A DNA stretch of 58,899 nucleotides. It comes from Paenibacillus spiritus (GTDB taxonomy: Bacteria > Bacillota > Bacilli > Paenibacillales > Paenibacillaceae). The stretch is from the NCBI RefSeq assembly GCF_008710135.1, contig NZ_VYKK01000016.1, positions 1 through 58,899 of the forward strand, read 5' to 3'. The notes below the pieces were generated by a model. That model saw nothing but the letters and a program-made list of their open reading frames with translations. It made no database searches and was not told the DNA's origin. The translations under genes and the position numbers were made by a program. Below, one piece after another: positions 44,371 to 54,158 of this stretch. The stretch's first letter is position 1, and each line of letters starts with the position of its first letter.

Positions 44371-45309
44371 TTGGAAGCTCTGGCGCTGGAGCACAAGCAG
44401 GAGCAGAACCGGGAACTGCGCGAGCGGCTCGAACAGCTGAAGAAGGAACGCAATGCCATTATTCTGGCGCATTATTATCAGCGCGATGAGATTCAGGAGG
44501 TTGCCGATTTCCGGGGCGACTCGTTCCTGCTGGCTCAGAAGGCGGCCGAGACGGACGCCGAGACCATCGTCTTTTGCGGGGTTCATTTTATGGGAGAGAG
44601 CGCCAAGATTCTGGCGCCGAACAAGACCGTCCTGATCCCGGACGAACGTGCCGGCTGCCCGATGGCCGATATGGTCAATGTGGACGGATTGCGCAAGCTG
44701 AAGGCGCAGCATCCGAACGCCAAGGTGGTTACGTACATCAACTCGTCGGCAGAGATTAAGGCGGAGACCGATATTTGCTGCACCTCGGCCAATGCCGTTC
44801 GGGTAATCGAATCCCTGGATGCCGAAGAGATCATCTGGGTACCGGACAAGAATCTGGGCCGCTACGTTCAGGAGAAGACCGGCAAGAAGATGATTATTTG
44901 GGAAGGCTATTGCAACACGCATGATATGCTGACGGTCAAGGATGTCTATGAGATGAAGGCCAAGTACCCGGAAGCGGAATTTGTCGTTCATCCGGAATGC
45001 CGGCCGGAAGTGGTCGCCCTGGGCGATTTTGTCGGAAGCACAACCGCAATCATTGATTACTGCCGCCGGTCGGACCGGAAGGAATTCATCGTCGGAACCG
45101 AGGACGGGACCGGTTATCAGCTCCGCAAGGACAGTCCGGACAAGAGCTTCCATTTTGCAAGCAAATTCCTGGTCTGCCCGAACATGAAGGTCAACAATCT
45201 CAAAAAGCTGGTCAAATGTCTGGAGACCATGAAGCCGCAGATTTATGTGCCTCAGGCCATCGCCGACAAGGCCAGAATCTCCTTAGAGCGCATGCTACAA
45301 GTCAAGTAG
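44371..45309 (+). CDS. nadA: Quinolinate synthase
   Basis: This encodes 312 residues, the short form of about 300 residues rather than the 368 of B. subtilis. It condenses iminoaspartate with DHAP to quinolinate in NAD synthesis, using a 4Fe-4S cluster. The three cluster cysteines are visible at C96 (RAGCPMAD), C181 (EGYCNTHD) and C269 (LVCPNMK). ILAHYYQRDEIQEVAD and FCGVHFMGESAK are catalytic segments. The start is a TTG at 44371 behind AAGGGGGAT. It leads a nadA-nadB-nadC operon not found at this locus in B. subtilis. Confidence 0.95.
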   Translation: MEALALEHKQEQNRELRERLEQLKKERNAIILAHYYQRDEIQEVADFRGDSFLLAQKAAETDAETIVFCGVHFMGESAKILAPNKTVLIPDERAGCPMADMVNVDGLRKLKAQHPNAKVVTYINSSAEIKAETDICCTSANAVRVIESLDAEEIIWVPDKNLGRYVQEKTGKKMIIWEGYCNTHDMLTVKDVYEMKAKYPEAEFVVHPECRPEVVALGDFVGSTTAIIDYCRRSDRKEFIVGTEDGTGYQLRKDSPDKSFHFASKFLVCPNMKVNNLKKLVKCLETMKPQIYVPQAIADKARISLERMLQVK

Positions 45310-45348
45310 CATGCGCTACTCTTTCGTTGAAACAGGTGAAACGGTCTC

Positions 45349-46959
45349 ATGATTCCACAATATTTGGTTGATTTTGATCTTCGGGAACTGCCGGTGGTCC
45401 GCACGGACTGCATCATTATCGGATCGGGCATTGCCGGCCTGTTCACGGCCATCCGTGCCGCCGAGGACCGCAAGGTCGTGATGCTGACCAAGAAATCGCT
45501 GATGGAGAGCAATACGCGGTATGCCCAGGGCGGCATCGCCGCCGTAATCGCCGAGGATGACTCGCCGGAGTTTCATTTGCAGGATACCTTGATGGCCGGT
45601 GCCGGGCTGTGTTCGCGGGAAGCGGTCGAGGTACTGGTAAACGAAGGGCCCGAGGGCGTGCAGGAGCTGATTCGGCTCGGGACCAAGTTCGATAAGGAAG
45701 ACGGCGTACTGGCGTTGACTCAGGAGGGGGCGCACAGTCACCGCCGGATTCTGCATGCTAACGGCGACGCCACCGGCTACGAGATTGTGCGCGCGTTGTC
45801 GGAGCAGATTGCGAACCATGACCGGATTGAAGTCTGGGACGATCACTATGTCATCGACCTGATTACCGAAGACGGCGAATGCCGCGGCGCACTGGTTCAG
45901 CGGCCGAACGGAAGCCGGCTGTTTCTTCAAGGCGATGCGACGATTCTGTGTTCCGGCGGGGCCGGCCAGCTCTACCGGTATACGACCAATCCGGAGGTGG
46001 CGACCGGAGACGGGGTAGCGATTGCCTACCGCGCCGGCGCGCATATCCGCGATATGGAATTTATCCAATTCCACCCGACGGCGCTGAGTTATCCGGGCGC
46101 TCCCCGCTTTCTGATCTCTGAGGCGGTTCGGGGGGAGGGCGCCGTTCTGCGCAACATCCACGGCGAGCGGTTCATGGAACGCTATCATGAGCTGCTGGAG
46201 CTGGCTCCGCGCGACATTGTGGCCCGGGCGATTATTGACGAGATGGAAGCGACCAAATCGACGTTTGTGTATTTGGATATTACCCACGAATCGGCCGAGA
46301 AAGTGAAGCACCGGTTCCCGACCATATACGGGACCTGCATCGGCTATGGACTCGATATTACGACAGACTGGATTCCGGTGGCTCCGGCTGCGCATTATAT
46401 GATGGGCGGGATCAAGACCGATCTGAACGGCGAGAGCAGCATCCCGCGTCTGTTCGCCTGCGGAGAGGTCTCTTCGACGGGTGTACACGGCGCGAACCGG
46501 CTGGCCAGCAATTCGCTGTCCGAAGCCATTGTATACGGCCGCCGGATTGTAGACCGCATCCGCAGTCTTCCCGGTCTCGGAGAAGTGCTGCCGAGTGCTG
46601 GCTGCGATGAAGGCCGCAGCGAGCATCCATCCCAGGCGGTAGTGGAACGGCGGCTCAAGCTGCAGAAGGTCATGGTGCGCCAAGTCGGTCTGCGGCGCAG
46701 CGAAGAGACGCTGACGAAGGGGCTGGAAGAGCTGAAACGGCAGCTTCCGATCTTTGCTTCCCGGCTGACAACGCCGGAAGATCTGGAGTTCGCCAATATG
46801 CTGACCTGCAGCCTGCTCATCACGGAGTCTGCATTGGCCCGCCAGGAGAGCCGCGGGGCTCATTACCGTGAAGACTTTGCCCAACGGGACGATGTGTGCT
46901 GGCGGAAGCACCTGCTCCAGATTCGGGAGCTGGGTATAGTGGAGGAGAACGAAGCATGA
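45349..46959 (+). CDS. nadB: L-aspartate oxidase
   Basis: This encodes 536 residues. This FAD enzyme oxidises L-aspartate to iminoaspartate, the NadA substrate. The Rossmann motif IIGSGIAGLFTAIRAAEDRK lies near residue 25. NTRYAQGGIAAVIAEDDSPE, FIQFHPTALSYPGAP and HYMMGGIKTDLNG are the flavin and substrate segments, with RLASNSLSEAIVYGRR in the C-terminal part. ACAGGTGAAA precedes the ATG. The end overlaps nadC by 4 nt, giving tight coupling. Confidence 0.96.
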   Translation: MIPQYLVDFDLRELPVVRTDCIIIGSGIAGLFTAIRAAEDRKVVMLTKKSLMESNTRYAQGGIAAVIAEDDSPEFHLQDTLMAGAGLCSREAVEVLVNEGPEGVQELIRLGTKFDKEDGVLALTQEGAHSHRRILHANGDATGYEIVRALSEQIANHDRIEVWDDHYVIDLITEDGECRGALVQRPNGSRLFLQGDATILCSGGAGQLYRYTTNPEVATGDGVAIAYRAGAHIRDMEFIQFHPTALSYPGAPRFLISEAVRGEGAVLRNIHGERFMERYHELLELAPRDIVARAIIDEMEATKSTFVYLDITHESAEKVKHRFPTIYGTCIGYGLDITTDWIPVAPAAHYMMGGIKTDLNGESSIPRLFACGEVSSTGVHGANRLASNSLSEAIVYGRRIVDRIRSLPGLGEVLPSAGCDEGRSEHPSQAVVERRLKLQKVMVRQVGLRRSEETLTKGLEELKRQLPIFASRLTTPEDLEFANMLTCSLLITESALARQESRGAHYREDFAQRDDVCWRKHLLQIRELGIVEENEA

Positions 46960-47831
46960 TGTTTAACGGATATAATGAAGAATTGGTTCAGTCCATAAGA
47001 GGTTGGCTCCAGGAGGATGTCGGTTCCGGCGATGTGACGACGCGGACGACAATACCGGTCGGCCATCAGTCCAAGGGCATTATTCATGCCAAAGAGGCCG
47101 GGGTAATCTGCGGCGTGCCGATCGCCGAGCTGGTCTTTGAGATCGTCGATCCGGGCCTGTCGTTCACGGCCCATGTTCAAGATGGACAGTCTATTGCCAA
47201 GGGAACGGTCATCGCCGAGGTGGAGGGCAGCACCCATGCCATCCTGACGGGAGAGCGGCTGGCGCTGAATCTCATGCAGCGGCTCTCGGGTATCGCTACG
47301 CGAACCCAAATGTTCGTTCAGGCGCTCGAAGGACTGCCGACCCGGCTTGTCGATACCCGCAAGACCACTCCCGGGCACCGGATGCTTGAGAAATACGCGG
47401 TCCGTATCGGAGGCGGAGGCAATCACCGGTTCGGCCTGTATGACGCTGTCATGATTAAGGATAACCATATCAAGGGCGCGGGCGGCATTGCCCAGGCGGT
47501 AAGCCGGGCCCGCGCGAATATTCCGCATACGATGACGATTGAGGTGGAGACCGAGAATCTGGATCAAGTCCAGGAAGCGCTGGAGGCCGGAGCCGACATT
47601 ATTATGCTGGACAATATGCCGCCCGCCCTGATGAGTGAAGCGGTCGCCCGGATCAAGGCCGCAGCCCCCAGGGTCAAGACGGAAGCGTCCGGCAATGTGT
47701 CGCTGGAGACGGTGCGCTCGATCGCCGAATCGGGTGTGGACATTATTTCCGTCGGCCGTCTGACCTACTCGTTCAACAGTCTGGACATCAGCCTGGATCT
47801 GAACGCGAAGAAGGGAGGGGCTCCGGCATGA
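46956..47831 (+). CDS. nadC: Nicotinate-nucleotide pyrophosphorylase (carboxylating)
   Basis: This encodes 291 residues. It converts quinolinate and PRPP to nicotinate mononucleotide. The active-site segments [40 protein letters not shown] and [14 protein letters not shown] are conserved. I place the start at the ATG pair 46956/46959 within the nadB stop, with GTGGAGGAG upstream. A longer in-frame start at 46896 lies inside nadB. It overlaps coaX by 4 nt. Confidence 0.96.
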   Translation: MMFNGYNEELVQSIRGWLQEDVGSGDVTTRTTIPVGHQSKGIIHAKEAGVICGVPIAELVFEIVDPGLSFTAHVQDGQSIAKGTVIAEVEGSTHAILTGERLALNLMQRLSGIATRTQMFVQALEGLPTRLVDTRKTTPGHRMLEKYAVRIGGGGNHRFGLYDAVMIKDNHIKGAGGIAQAVSRARANIPHTMTIEVETENLDQVQEALEAGADIIMLDNMPPALMSEAVARIKAAAPRVKTEASGNVSLETVRSIAESGVDIISVGRLTYSFNSLDISLDLNAKKGGAPA

Positions 47832-48595
47832 TGCTGGTTGTCGATATCGGAAATACGAATATTGTACTCGGCGTCTACCGCCGGCAGGAGCTGCTTCATC
47901 ACTTCCGGCTGAGTACGGATCGGCAGTCCACCGCCGATGAATACGGCATCCGGATTCATAATTTGTTTCAGATGTCCGGCCTTTCCGTTAAAGAAGTAGA
48001 GGGCGTCATTATTTCCTCGGTTGTGCCGCCCATTGTCCAGGTGTTCGTCGATATGTGCGTCAAATATATCGGAATTGAACCGCTTGTTGTGGGGCCAGGC
48101 ATCAAGACCGGCCTTAATTTGCGTTATGAGAACCCGCGCGAGGTCGGAGCCGACCGGATTGTGAATGCGGTAGCCGCTGTCGAGCGGTATCAATGTCCGC
48201 TGGTCGTGGTCGATTTTGGCACAGCCACTACGTTCGACTGCATTGACGCCTCAGCCAACTATTTGGGCGGAGCGATTGTCCCCGGGATCGGGATTGCGAC
48301 GGAAGCGCTCTACCAGCGCGCCTCCAAGCTTCCGCGCATTGAGCTCGAGAAGCCGAAGAAGGTCATCGGCCGCAACACGGTTCATGCGATGCAGGCCGGT
48401 ATCATTTACGGATATGCAGGACAGGTGGAAGGGATCGTCAAACGAATCAAGACCGAGATGAAGGCGCCTGATCTGAAGGTGATTGCCACCGGCGGCTTGG
48501 CCCCGCTGATAGCGGACGAGACGGACTGTATCGACGAGATCAATCCGATGCTGACGCTGGAAGGCTTGCGCCTTATTTATGAACGCAATCAATAA
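47828..48595 (+). CDS. coaX: Type III pantothenate kinase
   Basis: This encodes 255 residues. It performs the first step of CoA synthesis and is not feedback-inhibited by CoA, with a K+ requirement in this class. The ASKHA-fold motif [14 protein letters not shown] is at the N-terminus. [15 protein letters not shown] and [20 protein letters not shown] form the phosphate and pantothenate sites. It starts inside the nadC stop (ATGA), linking NAD and CoA synthesis on one transcript, and is followed by hslO as in B. subtilis. Confidence 0.96.
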   Translation: MMLVVDIGNTNIVLGVYRRQELLHHFRLSTDRQSTADEYGIRIHNLFQMSGLSVKEVEGVIISSVVPPIVQVFVDMCVKYIGIEPLVVGPGIKTGLNLRYENPREVGADRIVNAVAAVERYQCPLVVVDFGTATTFDCIDASANYLGGAIVPGIGIATEALYQRASKLPRIELEKPKKVIGRNTVHAMQAGIIYGYAGQVEGIVKRIKTEMKAPDLKVIATGGLAPLIADETDCIDEINPMLTLEGLRLIYERNQ

Positions 48596-48638
48596 AGGCA
48601 GAACCACGATATTTTATTAACAAAAGGAGCATGCACCC

Positions 48639-49523
48639 ATGAACAATACTAGCGACCGGCTGGTGCGCGGAACCGCCATGCAAGGCAGAGTCCGTGCGTT
48701 TGCCGTACGTACAACCGGCCTCGTCAACGAACTGCAGCGCCGCCACGATACGTATCCGACGGCTACCGCCGCCCTGGGACGCACGGTCACGGCCGCTGCC
48801 ATGATGGGCGCGATGCTGAAGGGCCGGGAAGAGCTGAATATTCAGGTAAAAGGGGATGGACCGGTCGGGCAGATTACCGCCGAGTCCAATGCCCGGGGCG
48901 AAGTGCGCGGGATGATTCAGAACCCGCATGTTCACCTGCCGGCCAACGCGAAGGGCAAGCTGGATGTGGCCGGAGCGGTCGGAACAGAAGGATTCATCCA
49001 TGTCATTAAAGACCTGGGTCTGAAAGAGCCGTACCGGGGCAGCATTCCGATTGTCTCGGGAGAGCTCGGGGAAGACTTCACGTATTATTTTGCCGCTTCG
49101 GAGCAGACGCCTTCGGCGGTCGGACTCGGCGTGCTGGTCAATCCGAACAACCGGGTTCAGGTGGCGGGCGGATTCATCATCCAGCTCCTTCCGGGGCTCA
49201 GCGATGATGAAATCGGCACCATCGAGAAGGCGATCTCCGCGATGCCGTCGGTCACGTCCCTGCTGGATGCCGGACTGGAGCCGGAGGAAATGCTGCGCCG
49301 CATCTGCCCGGATGCGGAGGTGCTGGATGAGATGCCCATCTCCTTCGTGTGCCAGTGTTCCCGCGAGCGCGTCGAGCAGACGCTGATCAGTCTGGGCCGG
49401 CATGAGCTGGAGCGGCTGATCGAGGAGGATCAGCAGGCGGAGGTCGTCTGTCATTTTTGCAATGAAGCCTATACATTCGACAAGAGCCAGCTTCAGCACA
49501 TTCTGGACCAAGCCAAATCGTAA
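48639..49523 (+). CDS. hslO: Redox-regulated chaperone Hsp33
   Basis: This encodes 294 residues. Hsp33 is an ATP-independent holdase activated by oxidative unfolding. The N-terminal chaperone domain (LVRGTAMQGRVRAFAVRTTG, YPTATAALGRTVTAAAMMGA) is followed by the zinc switch near the C-terminus, with CQC (SFVCQCSRERVEQTL) and CHFC. AAAAGGAGC precedes the ATG. It lies between coaX and the PpiC gene, the order seen in B. subtilis. Confidence 0.96.
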   Translation: MNNTSDRLVRGTAMQGRVRAFAVRTTGLVNELQRRHDTYPTATAALGRTVTAAAMMGAMLKGREELNIQVKGDGPVGQITAESNARGEVRGMIQNPHVHLPANAKGKLDVAGAVGTEGFIHVIKDLGLKEPYRGSIPIVSGELGEDFTYYFAASEQTPSAVGLGVLVNPNNRVQVAGGFIIQLLPGLSDDEIGTIEKAISAMPSVTSLLDAGLEPEEMLRRICPDAEVLDEMPISFVCQCSRERVEQTLISLGRHELERLIEEDQQAEVVCHFCNEAYTFDKSQLQHILDQAKS

Positions 49524-49541
49524 AATCGGGAGTGCGGGGAA

Positions 49542-50477
49542 ATGACTAGACAGGAACGGGCGCTCCGCAAGGCGGTGGCAGCCCTGTCCGTCGTTGCGCT
49601 GCTGCTGGGAGCGCTGCTCGGCCGGGAGTGGATGCGAAGCGGACAGAAGGAGCCGGACGGCGGCGGGAACCAGGTGGTTGCCCGGGTCGCCGGGACCGGG
49701 ATCACGCAGGCGGAGTGGCAGAATGAGCTTCGGCGCAGGTATGGCAGCGAGGTGCTGCTGTCTATGGTTAACCGGATTGCAGTCGAGCAGGAGGCACAGC
49801 GTCTGGGAGTAGAAGTATCCGAGGCAGAGGTGGATCAGGAACTGCGGCAGACGGCGGCCGGATATGGCTCCGAAGAGCAGTATTATCAGCAGATGAAAAG
49901 TGAGCTGGGCCTGACCCGGGAGGAAGTTCGGTCCGATACCCGCTATCGGCTTCTGCTTCAGGCCGTTGCAACATCCGGTATCGTGGTGTCGGATCAGGAG
50001 ATTGAGGATTATCTCCAGGAGAATGCGGACCGGTTCCGGCCGAAGTGGCAGATCGAGCTGAGTCTGATTAAGCTGGATGATTATGCAGCCGCCGAAGACG
50101 TGTTGAACCGGCTCGACCGGGGAGAGGATTTCGAGACGCTGGCCCGGGAATTATCGACCGACCCGGACAGCAGACAGAACGGCGGCCGAATGGGCACGAT
50201 TGAAGAGGACGACCCGTTCTGGCCCAAGGAATTGCTGAAGACAGCGCTGACGCTGAACCCCGGAGATATGGCGGGTCCGCTGGCGCTGGACGACGGGTTC
50301 GCGGTCATCCGCACCGATCATATCACCGTTCCGAAGACGCTCGGGGACGAGGAGATTCGCCGGCAGATTCGTCAGGAACTGGCGCTTGAACAGGCGCCGG
50401 CGCTGGCCGATGCAGAAGCGGAGCTGAGGAAGAAGTACGGTGCCGATCTGACGGTTGACAAGGACGATCAGGATTGA
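49542..50477 (+). CDS. Membrane-anchored PpiC-type peptidyl-prolyl isomerase (YacD-like)
   Basis: This encodes 311 residues. A single N-terminal hydrophobic helix (AVAALSVVALLLGALLGREW) has no lipobox cysteine, so it is a signal anchor, unlike the PpiC lipoprotein at 26829. A SurA-like N-terminal region follows. The parvulin domain at about residues 165-265 carries QIELSLIKLDDYAAAEDVLN, GEDFETLARELSTDPDSRQN and GPLALDDGFAVIRTDH. It probably assists folding outside the membrane. It is 18 nt after hslO, which suggests co-transcription of two chaperones. Confidence 0.92.
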   Translation: MTRQERALRKAVAALSVVALLLGALLGREWMRSGQKEPDGGGNQVVARVAGTGITQAEWQNELRRRYGSEVLLSMVNRIAVEQEAQRLGVEVSEAEVDQELRQTAAGYGSEEQYYQQMKSELGLTREEVRSDTRYRLLLQAVATSGIVVSDQEIEDYLQENADRFRPKWQIELSLIKLDDYAAAEDVLNRLDRGEDFETLARELSTDPDSRQNGGRMGTIEEDDPFWPKELLKTALTLNPGDMAGPLALDDGFAVIRTDHITVPKTLGDEEIRRQIRQELALEQAPALADAEAELRKKYGADLTVDKDDQD

Positions 50478-50496
50478 TAAGATGAGGGTAAAGTAA

Positions 50497-50533
50497 AACC
50501 TACCGATTTAGTCGGAAATAGCGTCGGCAGGTT
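50497..50533 (+). promoter_or_regulatory. Competing hairpins in the cysK leader
   Basis: AACCTACCGA (50497-50506) can pair with TCGGCAGGTT (50524-50533) at 9 of 10 positions. Its CCGA can instead pair with TCGG at 50512-50515. No T-run follows. It may be a protein or RNA regulatory site for cysK. Confidence 0.4.
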
Positions 50534-50576
50534 AGCGGTTAGACGATCCCATATTCCTTCAAGGAGGTTTTTGATT

Positions 50577-51539
50577 ATGTCCAACGTAACACGCTCGTCT
50601 TCAGCCAAGGTGGTCAACAGCGTAACGGAACTGATCGGGGGCACGCCACTGGTTCGCCTGAACCGTGTGGTGCCGGAAGGCGCTGCCGAAGTTTATGTGA
50701 AGCTGGAATACCAGAACCCCGGCTCCAGCGTCAAGGACCGTATCGCGATCAGCATCGTGGAAGAAGCAGAGAAGGCGGGCCGCCTGAAGCCGGGCGCCAC
50801 CATTGTGGAAGCCACCTCCGGGAATACGGGAATCGGACTCGCTCTGGTAGCCGCGGCCAAGGGCTACAAGGTGATCATCGTTATGCCTGAGACGATGAGC
50901 CTTGAGCGCCGCAACCTGCTGCGCGCTTACGGCGCCGAGCTGGTGCTGACGCCGGGATCGGAAGGCATGAACGGTGCGGTTAAGAAAGCGGAGCAGATTC
51001 TGGCGGAGAACCCGGACTATTTCATCGCCGAACAGTTCAAGAATCCGGCGAACCTGAAGATTCACCGGGAGACCACCGGACCGGAAATTGTAGAAGCGAT
51101 TGAATCGCTGGACGGCAAGCTGGATGCATTCGTAGCCGGGATCGGAACGGGCGGCACCATCACCGGTGCGGGTGAAGTGCTGAAGGAGAACTATCCGGAC
51201 ATCAAGATCTATGCGGTAGAACCGGCAGCCTCGCCGATTCTGGCCGGCGGCAAGCCGGGCCCGCACAAGATTCAGGGGATCGGCGCCAACTTCATCCCGG
51301 ATATTCTCAACCAGAATGTCTACGACGAGATTATTCATGTCGAGAATGACGAGGCCTTTGAGACGGCTCGCCGCGTCGCCAAGGAAGAGGGCATTCTGTC
51401 CGGTATTTCCTCCGGCGCTGCCATCTTTGCCGCGATTAAGGTCGCCAAGGAACTGGGCGCCGGCAAGCGTGTGGTCGCCATCGTTCCAAGCAACGGCGAA
51501 CGCTACCTCAGCACGCCGCTGTATAACTTCGAAGCTTAA
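50577..51539 (+). CDS. cysK: Cysteine synthase A (O-acetylserine thiol-lyase)
   Basis: This encodes 320 residues. It is a PLP enzyme that makes cysteine from O-acetylserine and sulfide. The PLP lysine is in [15 protein letters not shown] near residue 48. [15 protein letters not shown] binds substrate, [15 protein letters not shown] binds the PLP phosphate, and GISSGAAI follows. I use the ATG at 50577, 8 nt after AAGGAGGT. A TTG six nucleotides earlier is less well placed. A terminator separates it from pabA. Confidence 0.96.
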   Translation: MSNVTRSSSAKVVNSVTELIGGTPLVRLNRVVPEGAAEVYVKLEYQNPGSSVKDRIAISIVEEAEKAGRLKPGATIVEATSGNTGIGLALVAAAKGYKVIIVMPETMSLERRNLLRAYGAELVLTPGSEGMNGAVKKAEQILAENPDYFIAEQFKNPANLKIHRETTGPEIVEAIESLDGKLDAFVAGIGTGGTITGAGEVLKENYPDIKIYAVEPAASPILAGGKPGPHKIQGIGANFIPDILNQNVYDEIIHVENDEAFETARRVAKEEGILSGISSGAAIFAAIKVAKELGAGKRVVAIVPSNGERYLSTPLYNFEA

Positions 51540-51590
51540 GACTGCTGCTATCGCCGTGGCGGCCGGATCTCCGGCTGCCGAACGGCTTGC

Positions 51591-51625
51591 AAGCCCCTGA
51601 CCGCCAATGGGCGGCAGGGGCTTTT
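51591..51625 (+). terminator. Intrinsic terminator after cysK
   Basis: AAGCCCCTG pairs with CAGGGGCTT, with an inner CCGCC/GGCGG helix, followed by TTTT. Confidence 0.85.
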
Positions 51626-51634
51626 GCTTGGGGA

Positions 51635-51707
51635 GGCATGGGAAAGGCTTGGGAATGGCATGGGAAGGAAATTGCTGCGCGGGGTTCCCAAAAGCATGTC
51701 CCATGCC
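51635..51707. repeat. Three copies of GGCATGGGA upstream of the pab/fol operon
   Basis: GGCATGGGA occurs at 51635-51643 and 51657-51665, and its complement TCCCATGCC at 51699-51707. The copies can form alternative hairpins or be bound as an array. They lie between the cysK terminator and the pabA promoter, where pabB would be expected. Confidence 0.55.
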
Positions 51708-51744
51708 GTATACTGACAGGCAAACCGGATTCCGCCGGACTGGA

Positions 51745-51773
51745 TTGACTGCAGCAGCGTTATGGAATTTAAT
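51745..51773 (+). promoter_or_regulatory. Promoter of the pab/fol operon
   Basis: TTGACT (51745-51750), 17 bp, TTTAAT (51768-51773). pabA starts 53 nt further on. Confidence 0.6.
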
Positions 51774-51825
51774 AGGGGTATACGGACAAATGCTTAAGCG
51801 GCGGACAAGAAGGAGAGATAAGCGC

Positions 51826-52407
51826 ATGATCCTGGTCATCGACAACTACGATTCATTTACCTATAATCTCGTGCAGTATTTGGGCGAGTTGAATCAGGAG
51901 GTCAAGGTGTTCCGCAACGACGAGATCACTCTGGAGGAGATCGAGCGGCTCGCACCGGATCATATTCTGATCTCGCCGGGACCGTGTACGCCGACTGAGG
52001 CCGGCATCAGTCTCGATCTGATCCGGCATTTCAAAGGCCGGATTCCGATCTTCGGCGTCTGCTTGGGCCACCAGGCGATCGGACAGGCTTTTGGCGGGAA
52101 GGTCATCCGGGCCCCAAGGCTGATGCACGGCAAGACTTCGCCGATTCTTCACCGCGGCGAGTCCGTTTTTGAAGGGATGGAATCGCCGTTCACGGCTACC
52201 CGCTATCATTCGCTGATCGTCGAGCGGGAGAGCCTGCCGGATTGCCTGGAGATTACCGCAGAGACGGCGGAAGGCGAAATCATGGGGCTGCGCCACAAGG
52301 AATATCCGATCGAAGGCGTTCAGTTCCATCCGGAGTCAATTGTTACCGATCACGGGCATACGATGCTGCGCAATTTCCTGAAGCGTACGGCCGGAGAGCC
52401 GGCATGA
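51826..52407 (+). CDS. pabA: Aminodeoxychorismate/anthranilate synthase glutamine amidotransferase
   Basis: This encodes 193 residues. The class I amidotransferase delivers ammonia from glutamine to a chorismate-binding partner. The catalytic Cys is in [15 protein letters not shown] near residue 79, and the His-Glu pair in VQFHPESI near residue 170. I use the ATG at 51826 behind AAGGAGAG. A far upstream start at 51607 runs through the terminator and promoter. In B. subtilis PabA serves both PabB and TrpE. No pabB is present here, so its partner must be encoded elsewhere. It overlaps pabC by 4 nt. Confidence 0.95.
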   Translation: MILVIDNYDSFTYNLVQYLGELNQEVKVFRNDEITLEEIERLAPDHILISPGPCTPTEAGISLDLIRHFKGRIPIFGVCLGHQAIGQAFGGKVIRAPRLMHGKTSPILHRGESVFEGMESPFTATRYHSLIVERESLPDCLEITAETAEGEIMGLRHKEYPIEGVQFHPESIVTDHGHTMLRNFLKRTAGEPA

Positions 52408-53270
52408 ATTTTATAGGCTTGAACGGCGCGGTCTGCGCCGCTGAAGAGGCCGTGGTGTCCGTCAGGGATCACGGCTTTTTGTACGGGATGGGCTTGTTCG
52501 AGACGTTCCGCACCTATAAGGGCAAGCCTTTTCTGCTGGAGCGCCATCTGAAGCGTCTGGAGGCGGGCTGCCGCGAGTTGGGAATTCCGTACCAGGGAGG
52601 TGCCGGGCAACTGGCAGAATGGATCGCGAGCCTCATGGCTGCCAACGGCTTGGAGGAGGCCTATATCCGGTATACCGTGACCGCCGGTGAGGATCTGCTC
52701 GGCCTGCCTTCCGGCGATTACCGTAATCCCAACCGGGTGCTGTTCGCCAAGGCGCTCCCGCCGGCGGTCCCGGTGCGGGACGCCGTGCTGCTTCATACGG
52801 TGCGCAATACCCCCGAGGCCCCTGTCCGACGCAAAAGCCTTCATTATATGAACAGCATTCTCGGCAAAAGGGAACTGAATCTCCATCCCGCCTCCTCTTC
52901 CGGAGCCGAAGGGCTGATGCTTACCCAAGGCGGCCATGTGGCGGAGGGAGTGGTCAGCAATGTGTTCTGGGTCCGGGAGGGGAAGCTCTATACGCCGGAT
53001 GTATCCGCCGGCATCCTACCGGGCATTACCCGGGAAATGGTGCTGGAGCTGGCCGGGCAGGCCGGGATCGAGGCAGAGACCGGATTATATGATGCCGGAT
53101 GTTTGCTGATGGCACAGGAGATGTTCATAACCGGGTCGGTGCAGGGAATTACGCCGGTTACCGGCGTATGGACAGGCGGCACACGGAAGGCAATCGGCCG
53201 GGGCGCACCCGGGCCCATCACGCTTGAACTGCAGCGAAGATACAACCTTGAGACGGGAGAGAAGCCATGA
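52404..53270 (+). CDS. pabC: Aminodeoxychorismate lyase
   Basis: This encodes 288 residues. It is a fold-type IV PLP enzyme that splits aminodeoxychorismate to p-aminobenzoate and pyruvate. [20 protein letters not shown] is the family entry motif. The PLP lysine lies in [16 protein letters not shown] near residue 140, and [18 protein letters not shown] and the [15 protein letters not shown] segment follow. Branched-chain aminotransferases share the fold, but the context makes PabC much more likely. It is coupled to pabA and folP by 4-nt overlaps. Confidence 0.94.
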   Translation: MNFIGLNGAVCAAEEAVVSVRDHGFLYGMGLFETFRTYKGKPFLLERHLKRLEAGCRELGIPYQGGAGQLAEWIASLMAANGLEEAYIRYTVTAGEDLLGLPSGDYRNPNRVLFAKALPPAVPVRDAVLLHTVRNTPEAPVRRKSLHYMNSILGKRELNLHPASSSGAEGLMLTQGGHVAEGVVSNVFWVREGKLYTPDVSAGILPGITREMVLELAGQAGIEAETGLYDAGCLLMAQEMFITGSVQGITPVTGVWTGGTRKAIGRGAPGPITLELQRRYNLETGEKP

Positions 53271-54121
53271 GACCGAACCTATATGCACGCGATTATAGAA
53301 TGGGGCAGGCCCGGATTAAGCTGGGAACGCGGACCCTCATTATGGGAATACTGAATGTAACCCCCGATTCCTTCTCGGACGGCGGACTGTGGGACCATCC
53401 CGATCTGGCGGTGGAGCAGGCGCTTCGGCTGGCGGGAGAAGGAGCGGATATCATTGACATCGGCGGCGAATCGACACGTCCGGGGCATGAGCCGGTGGAT
53501 TTGGAAGAGGAATTAAGGCGGGTTATCCCGGTTGTGGAGCGTATTCACCGGGCGGCTCCGCATCTTCCGCTGTCGGTGGATACGTACAAAGCGGAAGTCG
53601 CCCGGCAGGCGCTGGCGGCGGGGGCCCATATCATCAACGATGTATGGGGCTGTAAGGCCGACGAAGGGATGGCGCGGGTGGCCGCCGAGGCGGGCTGCCC
53701 GATTATTTTGACGCATAACCGCAAGGACCGGAACTATACCGATCTGGAGACCGATATGAAGACGGATCTGGCTGAGAGTATAACGCTTGCGCTGGACGCG
53801 GGGGTTCAACCCGACCGCATCATTCTGGACCCCGGTATCGGCTTTGCCAAGAATTATGACGAGAATCTGCAGGCCATGATGAAGCTGGACGCGCTGGGAG
53901 CGCTCGGTTATCCGATGCTGCTGGGCACTTCCCGCAAAAAGTTCATCCGCACCGTCCTGGACCTTCCGGCAGATGATGTCGTGGAGGGAACGGCTGCCAC
54001 CGTGGCCTTCGGCATTGCCCAAGGCTGCCAGATTGTGCGCGTTCATGATGTGCGGCAGATGAAACGGACGGTGGCCATGTGCGACGCGATGCTGTATGCC
54101 GGCCGGCCGGAGATTCACTGA
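53267..54121 (+). CDS. folP: Dihydropteroate synthase
   Basis: This encodes 284 residues (Sul). It joins p-aminobenzoate to dihydropterin pyrophosphate and is the sulfonamide target. The pterin-site motif MGILNVTPDSFSDGG lies near residue 26. DIGGESTRPGHEPV, ILDPGIGFAKNYDENLQ and LLGTSRKKFI follow at their usual spacing. Its start overlaps the pabC stop (ATGA). Confidence 0.96.
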   Translation: MRPNLYARDYRMGQARIKLGTRTLIMGILNVTPDSFSDGGLWDHPDLAVEQALRLAGEGADIIDIGGESTRPGHEPVDLEEELRRVIPVVERIHRAAPHLPLSVDTYKAEVARQALAAGAHIINDVWGCKADEGMARVAAEAGCPIILTHNRKDRNYTDLETDMKTDLAESITLALDAGVQPDRIILDPGIGFAKNYDENLQAMMKLDALGALGYPMLLGTSRKKFIRTVLDLPADDVVEGTAATVAFGIAQGCQIVRVHDVRQMKRTVAMCDAMLYAGRPEIH

Positions 54122-54158
54122 AGAGACAGGGGAACAGCAGGAAGGGAGCCGACTTAAC

